From positions 23,590-87,589 of the forward strand of contig NZ_AUNB01000010.1 in NCBI RefSeq assembly GCF_000714545.1: 64,000 nt of DNA, read 5' to 3'. The notes beneath the pieces are model-generated. The model made no database searches, was not told the DNA's origin, and saw nothing but the letters and a program-made list of their open reading frames with translations. Origin of the DNA: Thioclava indica (lineage in GTDB: Bacteria > Pseudomonadota > Alphaproteobacteria > Rhodobacterales > Rhodobacteraceae). The position numbers were made by a program, and so were the translations under genes. The number at the start of each line of letters is the position of its first letter. The first letter of the stretch is position 1. Positions 55,476 to 64,000 of the stretch are shown piece by piece.

Positions 55476-56423
55476 ATGATGAGCAACTCGAAGCGTATCT
55501 CAGCAATAGAAGACCTGCAATCTAGCGACGGGCGACTGGTTTACGCACTTGGCGGCGTTGATCTGCATATGCGGCTGAAAAAGGCGCCCTTGTCCGATGC
55601 TCTCATTATCGGATTTCATGGAAATGTTGACCGGGAAAACCGTGCCGTTCCGGCTTTTATCAGTGACATTCCAGAGGTTCACCAACACGCCCATCAATTG
55701 CAGTTGGCCGATCCGTCCCTTCGTTTGTCGGAAACGCTCACTATGTCTTGGTATGCCGGTGATCACCTCTTTGACGCCCAGCGTTTGATCGCAGAATTTT
55801 GCAAAGCCGCTGCTAAGGCGTTAGGGGCAAGCAAGGTCATTTATTTTGGGACTTCGGGGGGAGGGTTCGCGGCTCTTTACTATTCTTCACAGCATCCTGA
55901 CAGTCTTGCGCTTGTGGGAAATCCGCAAACTGACATTCGAAAATATTATCAACGCCGCGTAAATACCTACTTAGAAACTTGTTGGCCCGACCTCGCCAGT
56001 ATCGAAGACCTTAAAGGCCAGATCGCTACGAATGTCTGTGATCTTTACGCTCAGAGCATTTCAAACTCGGTAATTTATCTTCAAAATTCGACGGATGCAT
56101 TTCATCTCTTTGGTCATATGGCACCCTTCCTTTCGGGGATCACTCGAGGTGACTTGCAAAAGCGCGTCGCCGTTGAATGTGTGTTCTCTGGACGAATTGG
56201 CCACAATCCAGTTTGGTCAGTATTCTCTCCTTGGGTCCGGGCGGCCATCGCAGCCCCTTCTTGGAGCGCGCAGGACCTGACCGAAACCAAGTTCAAACTT
56301 GTTGCGTCATCTCCCGCCGCTGCGCCTAAGTCCGGCCAGCCCTCTTCCCGGTTCTCGGCGGCCGATTTGGCAATGGCAGAGCTCCTGCAGGACCACCAAT
56401 CGCGTGCCCGTGAAAAGGTGTGA
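55476..56423 (+). CDS. Alpha/beta-hydrolase-like protein of the polysaccharide cluster
   Basis: 315 residues from ATG 55476 (ATG 55479 also possible); the open frame reaches back to 55386 without homology. An alpha/beta-hydrolase fold is suggested by SDALIIGFHGNVDRENRAVP (oxyanion-side HG), the nucleophile elbow KVIYFGTSGGGFAALYYSSQ (G-x-S-G-G) and the following HPDSLALVGNPQTDI. A late histidine (GRIGHNPVWS) fits the triad. Probably an esterase, acetylase or acyl-transfer enzyme acting on the glycan; the substrate is unknown. Ends one base before the next start. Confidence 0.72.
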   Translation: MMSNSKRISAIEDLQSSDGRLVYALGGVDLHMRLKKAPLSDALIIGFHGNVDRENRAVPAFISDIPEVHQHAHQLQLADPSLRLSETLTMSWYAGDHLFDAQRLIAEFCKAAAKALGASKVIYFGTSGGGFAALYYSSQHPDSLALVGNPQTDIRKYYQRRVNTYLETCWPDLASIEDLKGQIATNVCDLYAQSISNSVIYLQNSTDAFHLFGHMAPFLSGITRGDLQKRVAVECVFSGRIGHNPVWSVFSPWVRAAIAAPSWSAQDLTETKFKLVASSPAAAPKSGQPSSRFSAADLAMAELLQDHQSRAREKV

Positions 56424-56424
56424 G

Positions 56425-57465
56425 ATGAGCGACGTTAAAAATCCCTACAAAATCCAGCCCGAGCGCGCGTTCTGGAAAGGCTCGGTTGGCATGCGTCATT
56501 TTGCGGATCTTGATGACCTGTGGCAGCCTATGGCGCTGCGCAAATCGGACCGCGTCGCTACAGCGGGCAGTTGTTTTGCCCAACATATCGGCAACAACCT
56601 TGCGATACGTGGCGCGGCGTTTATGGACATGGAGCCTGCGCCACCCCTCTTTGCATTGCAAGCTGAGGCACGGCGTTGGGGCTTTGGTGTGTTTTCCTGC
56701 CGCTACGGCAACATCTATACCACCCGACAATTGATCCAGCTTTTCGACGAGGCCCATGGCGATCGCGTTCCAGCCGAACGGGTCTGGGAAAAAGAGGGCC
56801 GGTTTTTTGACGCGCTGCGACCCGGGCTTGATCCGGTCGGTCAGGACAGCCCCGAGGCGGTGTTGGCGCTGCGTCGCCAGCACCTTGATGCGGTGCGCAA
56901 GATGTTCGCCGAGCTTGACGTTTTCGTCTTTACGATGGGCCTGACCGAAGGATGGGAAGCCGTCGCAGATGGCACGATGTATCCGTTGGCTCCGGGAACG
57001 ATTGCCGGACAGTATTGCCCCGAGGACCATAGGTTGCGTAATCTGCGCGCCCGTGAAGTTCGTGATGATATGGAAGGGTTTTGGGATCGCCTTCGCAAAA
57101 TCAACCCACGCGCGCGCATCTTGCTAACCATATCCCCCGTGCCCTTGGCGGCCACAGCGACGGACAATCATGTTCTTGTTGCCACGACGTGGTCGAAATC
57201 CGTGCTGCGCTCGGTCGCAGGAGAGTTATCCGAGGATCACCCAGACATACATTACTTCCCGTCTTACGAAATCATCGCATCTCATCCGGCACGTGGCATG
57301 TTTTTCGAACCCGACTTACGGAATGTTAATGCGTCTGGAGTTGATTTGGTGATGAAGCATTTCTTCTCCGGGGCGCTTGCGAAGGAATTCGGCGATCAGG
57401 TCTTGGCCAAAGACAGCGAACCCGAACTGATATGCGATGAAAGCCGCCTAGACGTTACTGCTTGA
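56425..57465 (+). CDS. GSCFA family protein
   Basis: 346 residues from ATG 56425. The family-naming motif is plain: VATAGSCFAQHIGNNLAIRG with GSCFA at residues 48-52. YGNIYTTRQLIQLFDEAHGD and FVFTMGLTEGWEAVADGTMY follow, and a GDSL-like block (ARILLTISPVPLAATATDNH; YFPSYEIIASHPA). GSCFA proteins belong to the SGNH-hydrolase-like superfamily and often sit in polysaccharide loci, presumably acting on acyl groups. It directly follows the hydrolase gene (stop TGA, one base, ATG). Confidence 0.88.
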   Translation: MSDVKNPYKIQPERAFWKGSVGMRHFADLDDLWQPMALRKSDRVATAGSCFAQHIGNNLAIRGAAFMDMEPAPPLFALQAEARRWGFGVFSCRYGNIYTTRQLIQLFDEAHGDRVPAERVWEKEGRFFDALRPGLDPVGQDSPEAVLALRRQHLDAVRKMFAELDVFVFTMGLTEGWEAVADGTMYPLAPGTIAGQYCPEDHRLRNLRAREVRDDMEGFWDRLRKINPRARILLTISPVPLAATATDNHVLVATTWSKSVLRSVAGELSEDHPDIHYFPSYEIIASHPARGMFFEPDLRNVNASGVDLVMKHFFSGALAKEFGDQVLAKDSEPELICDESRLDVTA

Positions 57466-57527
57466 GCGGGCGGGGAACGCGTTCTTCACAATCGTCTTTG
57501 AAAGACGACCAACTTGGGGGGCCTCAC

Positions 57528-59090
57528 ATGACTGTTCGCAGACGCGTTGTCATTCATGTCGGCCAGACCAAAGCCGGAAGCACATCACTTCAGAATTATC
57601 TCGAGGCCGAGCGTGACATGCTGTTGCAACGGGGCTGGGTGTTTCCGCGCTCAATTCTAGGGCGTCACAATCCGTTCGATAAGAAAAGGACGCCCGGTCA
57701 TCTGCCTTTGCTAACAAGGTTGAGCACTCAGGATACCGCCGAGTTTGAAGCGGAGCTTGCAGCCGCCCCAGAGGCATCGGTCATTCTCAGTGTTGAAAAT
57801 CTGTTTTCTGATCAACCAGATAAGGCGCTTGAACGTCTGGGCACCTTTTTCAACGACTGGGACGTTGAAATCCTCGCCGTTCTGCGCCCGCAACTGGACT
57901 GGCTGTGGTCACGCTATGTCGAGAATATATTAAGCGGCTTTCGCTGCTCCACGGAGCGCTTTGAAACCTATGCGCGTAAGGCGCTCGACAACGGCACGTT
58001 AGACTATGGTCGGCGGATTGCGCATGTGCAGCGCCTTTTGGGGGCTCGCAAAGCCTCCGCCATCCAATTGAGTGACGAAAAGGGGCCTCTGGTGGCGCGG
58101 TTCCTCGATTTTTTGGGCATCCCGGATATCGACGAGACAGAGGCCGAGAAAGCTCACGATAATCGCCGGGGGCGCGCCGCATTCCTCATTGAGGCAAAAC
58201 GGCGCCTGAACACATTGACCAAGGAATTGAGCGTCATCCAGCGACTTGAGCTGGAACACAAGCTGCGCCAGCGTGCGGCTGAGATGGCGGCGGAGCCTGG
58301 CTTTGTCGGCGCGAGTCCGTTGACGACGCATTTCCCCTTCTCCAACTCCGATTTGGAAGCGCTGCAATCACGCAACGACGCGTTGTTTGCGTCCGGCGTT
58401 CTGGATAGCCGCCTGACGCTTGGCCGGCGAGATTACCTTGATGAGACACCGCCGCTTGAGATTGCAGCGGCAACACGACGTTTGTTTTGTGACGGCGTGA
58501 CGATGGCTGCGGCTTTGGCTGCAGACTCGTCAGAGCCGGATCGGTTTGAAAATTCCTTGCTGCACTTGTCTTCTGACGTCATTGCAGAATTGTCGAGCGT
58601 GCTCGAAAGGCATCAATACTCCCTGCATCTCGATGCTCTTGAAACGGCCACTCTTGCGGCTTGCGGCGACGGCCATCTGGCAACATTGCTGCTGCCTCCC
58701 TGTCCGCTGACCTATGGTGTCTCCGCCCAATGGGACCGAACCGAGACGGCATCCCCGTTGGTCACGCTGCCCGTCGATATTGATCACATTGACGATATGC
58801 AGGCATGTCTGACGCGTTTCGGGTTACCCCGACCCGGCGTTATCGTTTTTGGCAGCAAAATATCAGATACCGTGAAATCTAGCGTAATGCGCCAGATCCA
58901 ACCCCCTGAGGCAGTGTTTTTGGACGACTCAGGTGACTTCTTTTTCAACGATCCCTTACCTAAATATCGTGCTCTTTCGGTGGGCGGCTGTCTGTTTCTT
59001 TCAAGGGGCTTGGCCGATGGCGAATATGGCGCTCCCGACAGCAGCGCGACGAGCGAATGTGATAAAGGTGAATACCAATCCAACGCGTAG
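57528..59090 (+). CDS. Sulfotransferase-like protein
   Basis: 520 residues from ATG 57528. P-loop VVIHVGQTKAGSTSLQNYLE at residues 7-26 (5'-phosphosulfate-binding type). LRPQLDWLWSRYVENILSGF near residue 125 and LLGARKASAIQLSDEKGPLV follow; the first 300 residues resemble other Rhodobacteraceae sulfotransferase-like proteins. The C-terminal 200 residues (from about DETPPLEIAAATRRLFCDG) form an extra domain I do not recognise. It ends in FDDSGDFFF-like and GGCLFLSRGL segments. Likely a carbohydrate sulfotransferase; only the P-loop is evidence. Convergent with the next gene. Confidence 0.75.
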   Translation: MTVRRRVVIHVGQTKAGSTSLQNYLEAERDMLLQRGWVFPRSILGRHNPFDKKRTPGHLPLLTRLSTQDTAEFEAELAAAPEASVILSVENLFSDQPDKALERLGTFFNDWDVEILAVLRPQLDWLWSRYVENILSGFRCSTERFETYARKALDNGTLDYGRRIAHVQRLLGARKASAIQLSDEKGPLVARFLDFLGIPDIDETEAEKAHDNRRGRAAFLIEAKRRLNTLTKELSVIQRLELEHKLRQRAAEMAAEPGFVGASPLTTHFPFSNSDLEALQSRNDALFASGVLDSRLTLGRRDYLDETPPLEIAAATRRLFCDGVTMAAALAADSSEPDRFENSLLHLSSDVIAELSSVLERHQYSLHLDALETATLAACGDGHLATLLLPPCPLTYGVSAQWDRTETASPLVTLPVDIDHIDDMQACLTRFGLPRPGVIVFGSKISDTVKSSVMRQIQPPEAVFLDDSGDFFFNDPLPKYRALSVGGCLFLSRGLADGEYGAPDSSATSECDKGEYQSNA

Positions 59091-59192
59091 GAGAAACAAG
59101 ACCAATGACCCGATACGACTGATCGAGACCTCAATCCCGGCCCGACACCTTTCGAGAGAAGGTGCTGAAGCGAGAGTGCCAAGTGCGACAAA

Positions 59193-60566
59193 TCAGGCTC
59201 TTGAGACTGCTTCAATATCGGCCTCGGGAATAAGAACTTCTGGACTTGCGGGGAACGGGCGACGCTTTACCGGGAAGGAAAGATATAGATCTGTCGGGTC
59301 TGCATCACAGTGCCATTGCTGATAGGCCAAACTATACTGCTGGCGCGTATCTGAAATGCCCGTCGCCGTCGCCAATCCGTGTTTGGGGTGATTGGTCAGG
59401 CTTTTAGGGCCATCAAGGCACAGCATCGCGAACTGGTCGAAATCCTGATAGCCGGAACCAAGTACTTTTTGCGCCCGATGCAGCATTTCTCCATCGCCGC
59501 CAAAGAGGACGGTATCGAAAAATCCGAGCTTCTGTTGCATCGCCTCGCGCTCAAATAGACAGGAAACGAAGGCACGTCGGCGGATGCCGTCAGGGGAATG
59601 ATGCGGACTGGACGGGATCACATTGTCAAACCTACCCGATGGCCTGACGCGCAGCATCATGTTCGTGCCAGCCTTGACCGCCCCGTCGGTTTCAAGAACC
59701 CGCGTCATATGATTTGCGATCCGTTGAGGATGCGCCCAATCATCGGCGTCATGCCCCGTTACGAAAACCCCTTTCGCATCACGAAGCGCGAGGTTGCGTG
59801 ACACGTAAGGCCCGACATTGCGCGGATTGCGACAAAGAAAAATTCGGCTATCGGTCGCGGCAATCCTTTGCAAGATGGACCATGTCGCATCGGTGCTGGC
59901 GTCATCCACGATCAACAGCTCAAGATTGCCCCAGCTTTGCTTCAGGATTGAGTCAACGGCAGACTCGATGGTCGTCGCGGCATTAAAAGCAGCCATGATG
60001 ATGCTAACAAGGGGGCCGCCAGTGACGCGGGGGACCGGATCCGTACAAAGTTGATCTAGCAAAGCCTTACCAGGTTTTAGCCGTAGCGGCTGGATTTGAA
60101 ATGGGTCGAGATAGTCGTTCACATGGCTTAACCAAGCTTGCCGATCATCTTGCTCAAGCGCGCCATTGGCGGCAAAAAGTTTGAGCGGCCGTTCCGCTGC
60201 CTTGCCCAAGTAGTGCCTTGCCAAGCGCGCCGCATCGTCGGCGCGCCCCAGATCGGCGAGCGCCTTGGCACCCAACAGAACCCTGTGCTTCGCAATCTCC
60301 AGACACCCATTTTCAAGCCTGCGCCGTAGGGCGCTTTTGTCATGCGACTTCTGGTCGAGTTCGGCGGCCCGCATGAAGGCCATGCTGAAATCTGGGCCGG
60401 GATCACGCTCCATCAGCATCCCCACCGCAAGAAAATGCTCCAGCGGCGTCATGCCTGTTAGCGCAGCATCGGGATATTGCGTGGCGTACCAATCGGCATC
60501 AAACAAGCCCGAAGCAAGAAGCGCTTCGCGCAAATCATCGGCTCGATATTGCTCCGTTGGCTGCAA
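59193..60566 (-). CDS. Family 2 glycosyltransferase with shared N-terminal domain
   Basis: 457 residues. N-terminal LLASGLFDADWYATQYPDAA matches the start of the 53275 gene (LFDEKWYVNTYPDV), followed by a helical region of about 130 residues. GT2 core from about residue 185: LVSIIMAAFNAATTIESAVD, LELLIVDDASTDATWSILQR, metal motif VTGHDADDWAHPQR. The core is nearly the same as in the first module of the 53275 protein, so the two are paralogues. Only one GT module here. Same strand as the sugar dehydrogenase and methyltransferase genes. Confidence 0.9.
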   Translation of the reverse strand: MQPTEQYRADDLREALLASGLFDADWYATQYPDAALTGMTPLEHFLAVGMLMERDPGPDFSMAFMRAAELDQKSHDKSALRRRLENGCLEIAKHRVLLGAKALADLGRADDAARLARHYLGKAAERPLKLFAANGALEQDDRQAWLSHVNDYLDPFQIQPLRLKPGKALLDQLCTDPVPRVTGGPLVSIIMAAFNAATTIESAVDSILKQSWGNLELLIVDDASTDATWSILQRIAATDSRIFLCRNPRNVGPYVSRNLALRDAKGVFVTGHDADDWAHPQRIANHMTRVLETDGAVKAGTNMMLRVRPSGRFDNVIPSSPHHSPDGIRRRAFVSCLFEREAMQQKLGFFDTVLFGGDGEMLHRAQKVLGSGYQDFDQFAMLCLDGPKSLTNHPKHGLATATGISDTRQQYSLAYQQWHCDADPTDLYLSFPVKRRPFPASPEVLIPEADIEAVSRA

Positions 60567-60593
60567 ATTTTCACCTAGATGTCGATGCTCGCC

Positions 60594-61883
60594 TCAGAGC
60601 CGGAGATCGCTGGCGGAGCGATCAAAAACCGACTTCATGTCAAACAAAACTCCGCCCGGTTTCAGGAGTTTACGCAGCGGCTCAGCACCCTGCCGGACAT
60701 ATTCGTCATGCGCCACGGCGAGAATAACAGCATCGTATTGCCCTTGCTCGGGCGTCGTCAGCGAAATGCCGTATTCATGCGCCATTTCGTCGGCATCCGC
60801 GTGAGGATCATCAATCGAGATTTGAAACCCCCATTCCTCTAGGGCCGTCACGAGATTGAACACTTGGGTGTTTCGAATGTCAGGGCAGTTTTCCTTGAAC
60901 GTCGCGCCGAGAATCATGATACGCGCATTGCGCATCGAAAGGTCGCGTTGAATCATCCCCTGCACAAGACGTCTGGCAACCACCCGCGGCATGCCATCAT
61001 TGATTTCGCGCGATGTGCGAATGATGTCGGGGAGATGGCCCGCCTTTTCCGCCCGATGCAGCAGGTAATAGGGATCGACACCGATGCAATGCCCCCCGAC
61101 CAAACCGGGTTGCAGGCGCATGAAGTTCCATTTGGTCGAAGCGGCGTCAATGACCTCGGTCGTGTCGATTCCGAGACGTTCAAAGACCATCGACAGTTCG
61201 TTAATCAGGGCGATATTGACATCACGTTGCGTATTTTCGATCACTTTGGCTGCCTCGGCAACGCGGATCGAACTCGCCTTAAACGTGCCCGCCGGAATAA
61301 CAGAAGCATAAAGGCGGTCCACGAATTCCGCGATCTCAGGGGTCGAGCCGGACGTCACCTTGATGATCTTGGTGATCGGTCGCGCCTTGTCGCCCGGGTT
61401 GATCCGCTCTGGGCTGTAACCCGCATAGAAATCGGAATTGTAGCGCAGGCCCGAAATCTCTTCGATGACGGGGATGCAATCATCCTCGGTCGCACCCGGG
61501 TAAACTGTGGATTCAAAGATCACGATGTCGCCGGAAGAAATAACCTGCCCGATTGTTCGCGATGCCGAAATGAGTGGCGTCAGATCGGGTTTGTGATTGT
61601 CATCAATCGGGGTGGGAACCGCTACAATATAGACATTGCAGGGTCGAATGTCGTCCAATTCTGAGGAATATGTAAGCTGAACCGAGCGGCTTAAATCATC
61701 GATCTCTCCGGTGCGGTCATGTCCAGAGCGCAGCTCGCCAATGCGTTCGGCCGAGACGTCAAAACCGATGGTATCATATTGCTTCCCAAATTCGACCGCG
61801 AGCGGGAGCCCCACATAGCCAAGCCCGATAATTGCAACGTGAGCTTGAGAAAGCTGCGTGTTTGGTTCCTGAAGCGACATCAT
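60594..61883 (-). CDS. UDP-N-acetylhexosamine 6-dehydrogenase (TviB/WbpA-like)
   Basis: 429 residues. NAD-dependent four-electron oxidation of a nucleotide sugar to its uronic acid. NAD fold AIIGLGYVGLPLAVEFGKQY; EVTVYPG-like segment IVIFESTVYPGATEDDC; GYSPERINPGDKARPITKII. The catalytic cysteine is in LVGGHCIGVDPYYLLHRAEK, and the C-terminal NAD domain contains GATFKENCPDIRNTQVFNLV. The residues around SPERINPGD and NPGDK place it in the TviB/WbpA group acting on UDP-GlcNAc or UDP-GalNAc rather than UDP-glucose. Supplies acidic sugars to the cluster. Confidence 0.93.
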   Translation of the reverse strand: MMSLQEPNTQLSQAHVAIIGLGYVGLPLAVEFGKQYDTIGFDVSAERIGELRSGHDRTGEIDDLSRSVQLTYSSELDDIRPCNVYIVAVPTPIDDNHKPDLTPLISASRTIGQVISSGDIVIFESTVYPGATEDDCIPVIEEISGLRYNSDFYAGYSPERINPGDKARPITKIIKVTSGSTPEIAEFVDRLYASVIPAGTFKASSIRVAEAAKVIENTQRDVNIALINELSMVFERLGIDTTEVIDAASTKWNFMRLQPGLVGGHCIGVDPYYLLHRAEKAGHLPDIIRTSREINDGMPRVVARRLVQGMIQRDLSMRNARIMILGATFKENCPDIRNTQVFNLVTALEEWGFQISIDDPHADADEMAHEYGISLTTPEQGQYDAVILAVAHDEYVRQGAEPLRKLLKPGGVLFDMKSVFDRSASDLRL

Positions 61884-61997
61884 CGGTGAAATTCCAAAAT
61901 CATGAACCTATAGATACCGGCGTACAGGCTTTTGAAACCCCACTCAACCATAAGGTGAATTATGATCTAATATTCAGACATTGGCTTTAACTGCGAT

Positions 61998-63662
61998 TTA
62001 GTGTTTTCCGACCCTCGCAGCGACGGAATTTGGAGCAGCCTTAGGTTGGCTGCCATCGCCTTTCGATACCCCGCCCTTTATCTTTCGCAATGGGGCCGTC
62101 ACGCGCCAAGATGTGCTATTGAGCAAGTCATCGACACGCTGCATCAAAGCGTGTTTCTCCGCTAGCGCATCCGTTAACTGTTGTTTCAGCGCATCGACCT
62201 GCCGCGCGGCGTCTTTGCCCTCGGTCACTGATCGCTTCAGAAGCTTGGCTTGATTTTCGAGTTTTTCGGTCAAGGCTGCCACGTCATTTGAGCGGGCCTG
62301 CTTGTCTGCCTCCGAGGTAGCAAGCGCCTTCGCACCCGCAGCTTGCAACCCGTCCAATTGCTGCTTCAACGCGTCTCTCTCTTGCGAAACCTTCGCCTGC
62401 TTCGCCAAGGCCTCAGCGTTTTGCTGAGCGTGGTCTTCGAGCTTTCGCGTCAAGGCGGCCGTTTCATGGAACCGGGTGCTTTTCTCGGCCTCAAGGGTCG
62501 TGATCGCGTTGGCAGCCTCCGCTTTCGCGACATCTAATTGGTGCTTCAGCGTATCTCTCTCTTGCGACACCTCTTTGTGCTTTGCCAAAGCGTCCGCGGT
62601 CTGCTGAGACTGTTCGTCGAGCGCCAGCGTCAAAGCGGTCGTTTCACGAAACCGAACTGTCTTCTCTGTGTCAAAGGCCGCGAGCGCCTTGGCAGCATCC
62701 GCTAACGCAGCGTCCAACTTCTGCGTCAGATCAGAATTATCGCTTTCCCGTTCGAACAGTACCCTTTGTATTTCAGAAAGTCTCTGGCTGCGTGCCTCAT
62801 AGGCTTCCTGCACTTCCCGACTAAGTTTTAGCGCCTCATCGCTCTCTTGCTTCGCCGTGCTGACCGCTAACTTGAGTTTCTTATTTGATGCTTCGAATTC
62901 TTCCTTTTCAGCAACAGCAAGATGCCCTTGGCCGAGGCGACGGAAAAGTAGCGCGGTTTCGCCCGGCAAGGTGCCGTTGTGGCAGGCATTCAGCAACGTC
63001 GTTAACGGCGTCGGCTGACCGCCCTGCGCAGCGGCAACGACAAGCCCCTCTTCGTCGGAGAATGCCATTGTGGCATGCTCTGCAAGAAAGTCCGTCATCT
63101 CGGACCTGTTCCTGCGATTCAAGGATGACTTCGCCAGACCGTGAACCAAAAGCACCCCGTTGGGTGTCAAACACTTCACCCAATCCTTGAGTGATGGCCC
63201 CAGCTCATTTTCCGCAGGAAGGTTGCAGGCGTCCAGAAACAAGAGATCAAGGCTTCCGGGCGCGATGGCAGTCAGTGCGTCACTCACGCTGCCCTGACAC
63301 TGCAGCTTTGCGATGTCATCATAAAGCAGAGCGCTATGCTCGCGCAGGCTTTCGGGCACTTCAACTAGAGCGCGATCCGCTTCGGCGTCCCGCCAAAAGC
63401 CAATGCCCCGACACTGAGCCGTGATATTGAGCTTGTCCATTGCCTGGCAGATCGCAAACTGCGCCGCGCCGTCCCCAACGCCTATGACGGCTGCCGATCG
63501 CGGGCGAATTGCGCCTACCAACCAGAATAGGAAGGCGACATGCTGCATGACCGGTGCCGTCGTGATCCACCGAGGGCGCCAAAACAAAGTGTTAAGCGTT
63601 GCCGGTGCGAATATCTCATGGGCGCGCGGAGCCAGGTTTTCTCGGTATTTGATGGCTTCCAT
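61998..63662 (-). CDS. SAM methyltransferase fused to a repeated coiled coil
   Basis: 554 residues from ATG 63662 (AAGGG upstream; an in-frame start at 63710 adds 16 residues). N-terminal class I methyltransferase-like domain: AAVIGVGDGAAQFAICQAMD, then LDLLFLDACNLPAENELGPS and LTPNGVLLVHGLAKSS. Residues about 250-515 are a long coiled coil containing three consecutive 60-residue repeats, each with an ALAK/VSQERDxLKxQLD pattern that decays in the third. The end has LLNSTSWRVTAPLRKI, the STSWR-x-T-x-PLR motif often at the end of polysaccharide-locus glycosyltransferases. Likely modifies or terminates the glycan chain, with the coiled coil as scaffold or ruler (inference). Confidence 0.8.
   Translation of the reverse strand: MEAIKYRENLAPRAHEIFAPATLNTLFWRPRWITTAPVMQHVAFLFWLVGAIRPRSAAVIGVGDGAAQFAICQAMDKLNITAQCRGIGFWRDAEADRALVEVPESLREHSALLYDDIAKLQCQGSVSDALTAIAPGSLDLLFLDACNLPAENELGPSLKDWVKCLTPNGVLLVHGLAKSSLNRRNRSEMTDFLAEHATMAFSDEEGLVVAAAQGGQPTPLTTLLNACHNGTLPGETALLFRRLGQGHLAVAEKEEFEASNKKLKLAVSTAKQESDEALKLSREVQEAYEARSQRLSEIQRVLFERESDNSDLTQKLDAALADAAKALAAFDTEKTVRFRETTALTLALDEQSQQTADALAKHKEVSQERDTLKHQLDVAKAEAANAITTLEAEKSTRFHETAALTRKLEDHAQQNAEALAKQAKVSQERDALKQQLDGLQAAGAKALATSEADKQARSNDVAALTEKLENQAKLLKRSVTEGKDAARQVDALKQQLTDALAEKHALMQRVDDLLNSTSWRVTAPLRKIKGGVSKGDGSQPKAAPNSVAARVGKH
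62151..62690 (-). repeat. Three 180-base tandem repeats in the coiled-coil gene
   Basis: Units 62511-62690, 62331-62510 and 62151-62330, each exactly 60 codons. Units 1 and 2 share most residues (for example TEKxxRFxETxALT, ALAKxxxVSQERDxLKxQLD). Unit 3 keeps the register but has diverged (ADKQARSNDVAALTEKLENQ, VDALKQQL). Confidence 0.85.
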
Positions 63663-64000
63663 GCGACTGCCCTTCTCTGAAATGTCCTCTTCGGCCTGCT
63701 GCGTTAACAATCCCGTGCTTTAACAGGGCCGATATGTTGTCATCGATACGATGGCGAGGAATAGATTTGAGTGCCCGGCGTTTCCGGACGCTTGCCCCTG
63801 CACCTGATGATTCGCGCTTAGGTTGAATTAACCGGGCTCGGATGTCCAGATTTTGCTGCGGCCGTCATCAAATATGAGACGGCTGAGGAGCTTGCGAGGG
63901 GGTAGGGTGGCGTCACGATCCACATATGCGCTTCAGAACGGTAAGCGGAACCGACGGAGCTGAGCGATTGTTTTTTCTTCTGCGGCTATTGATGCAAAAA
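63663..64000. other. Right-edge intergenic region
   Basis: No gene supported in the last 338 bases. A hairpin GCCGTC (63861-63866)/GACGGC (63878-63883) with inner TCA/TGA pairing lies here without a T-run. A T-rich stretch follows near 63970. Promoters for the leftward methyltransferase gene are expected but no clear match was found. Confidence 0.45.

Overview
The window is a G+C-rich chromosomal segment from an alphaproteobacterium, most likely a member of the Rhodobacteraceae (Rhodobacter/Roseobacter group). The evidence is the gene order rpsP-rimM-trmD-rplS-rpmE with a cysteine-free L31, purL-bolA-grxD, ruvC-ruvA-ruvB, a DUF484-xerC pair, a zinc-ribbon DinB, a gene-transfer-agent type holin/endolysin pair, a Pcs-type phosphatidylcholine synthase, and a perfect alphaproteobacterial heat-shock promoter in front of clpB. 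No species can be named from the sequence alone.

Layout. 1-3.5 kb: translation operon, with a sulfotransferase-like gene embedded between rimM and trmD and a UUCG-loop terminator after rpmE. 3.5-11.9 kb: an A+T-richer accessory island between rpmE and metG. It holds a hypothetical protein, two family-2 glycosyltransferases, a decayed IS66-family element with an IS110-family element nested in it, and another sulfotransferase-like gene. 12-31.6 kb: housekeeping (metG, SPFH/NfeD pair, pyrF, clpB, dinB, tRNA-Val, rpmJ, ccmE, argC, murI, fused indolepyruvate oxidoreductase and its divergent LysR regulator), plus the GTA lysis pair and a VPLPA-CTERM surface protein. 31.6-52.7 kb: a candidate small RNA, purL, bolA, grxD, deoC, a tandem aldehyde dehydrogenase broken by one base, truncated haemoglobin, ruvBAC, prmA, msrA, transporters, priA, transaldolase, DUF484, xerC and pcs. 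53-63.7 kb: a surface-polysaccharide cluster of two large glycosyltransferases, an alpha/beta hydrolase, a GSCFA protein, a sulfotransferase-like protein, a nucleotide-sugar dehydrogenase and a methyltransferase fused to a repeated coiled coil.

The most unusual part is 6761-10738. The IS66 element carries five copies of a roughly 40-base palindromic mini-element. Their outer sequences are conserved, but the stems differ between copies in a way that keeps base pairing. Three copies change the reading frame of the transposition genes and two are in frame. One copy has itself been hit by an IS110-family element (8090-9250). Reading the 5' non-coding end of that IS110 copy gives a complete predicted bridge RNA: a 5' stem-loop, a target loop whose guides match the conserved flank of the palindromic element, and a donor loop whose guides match the joined IS ends with a CT core. 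This predicts an IS110 element specialised for the palindromic family. A second, unrelated 72-base palindrome-rich insertion also sits in the IS66 transposase.

Coordinates of start codons were chosen from Shine-Dalgarno position and family length. All functional names are by recognition of motifs and family sequence, not by database search.
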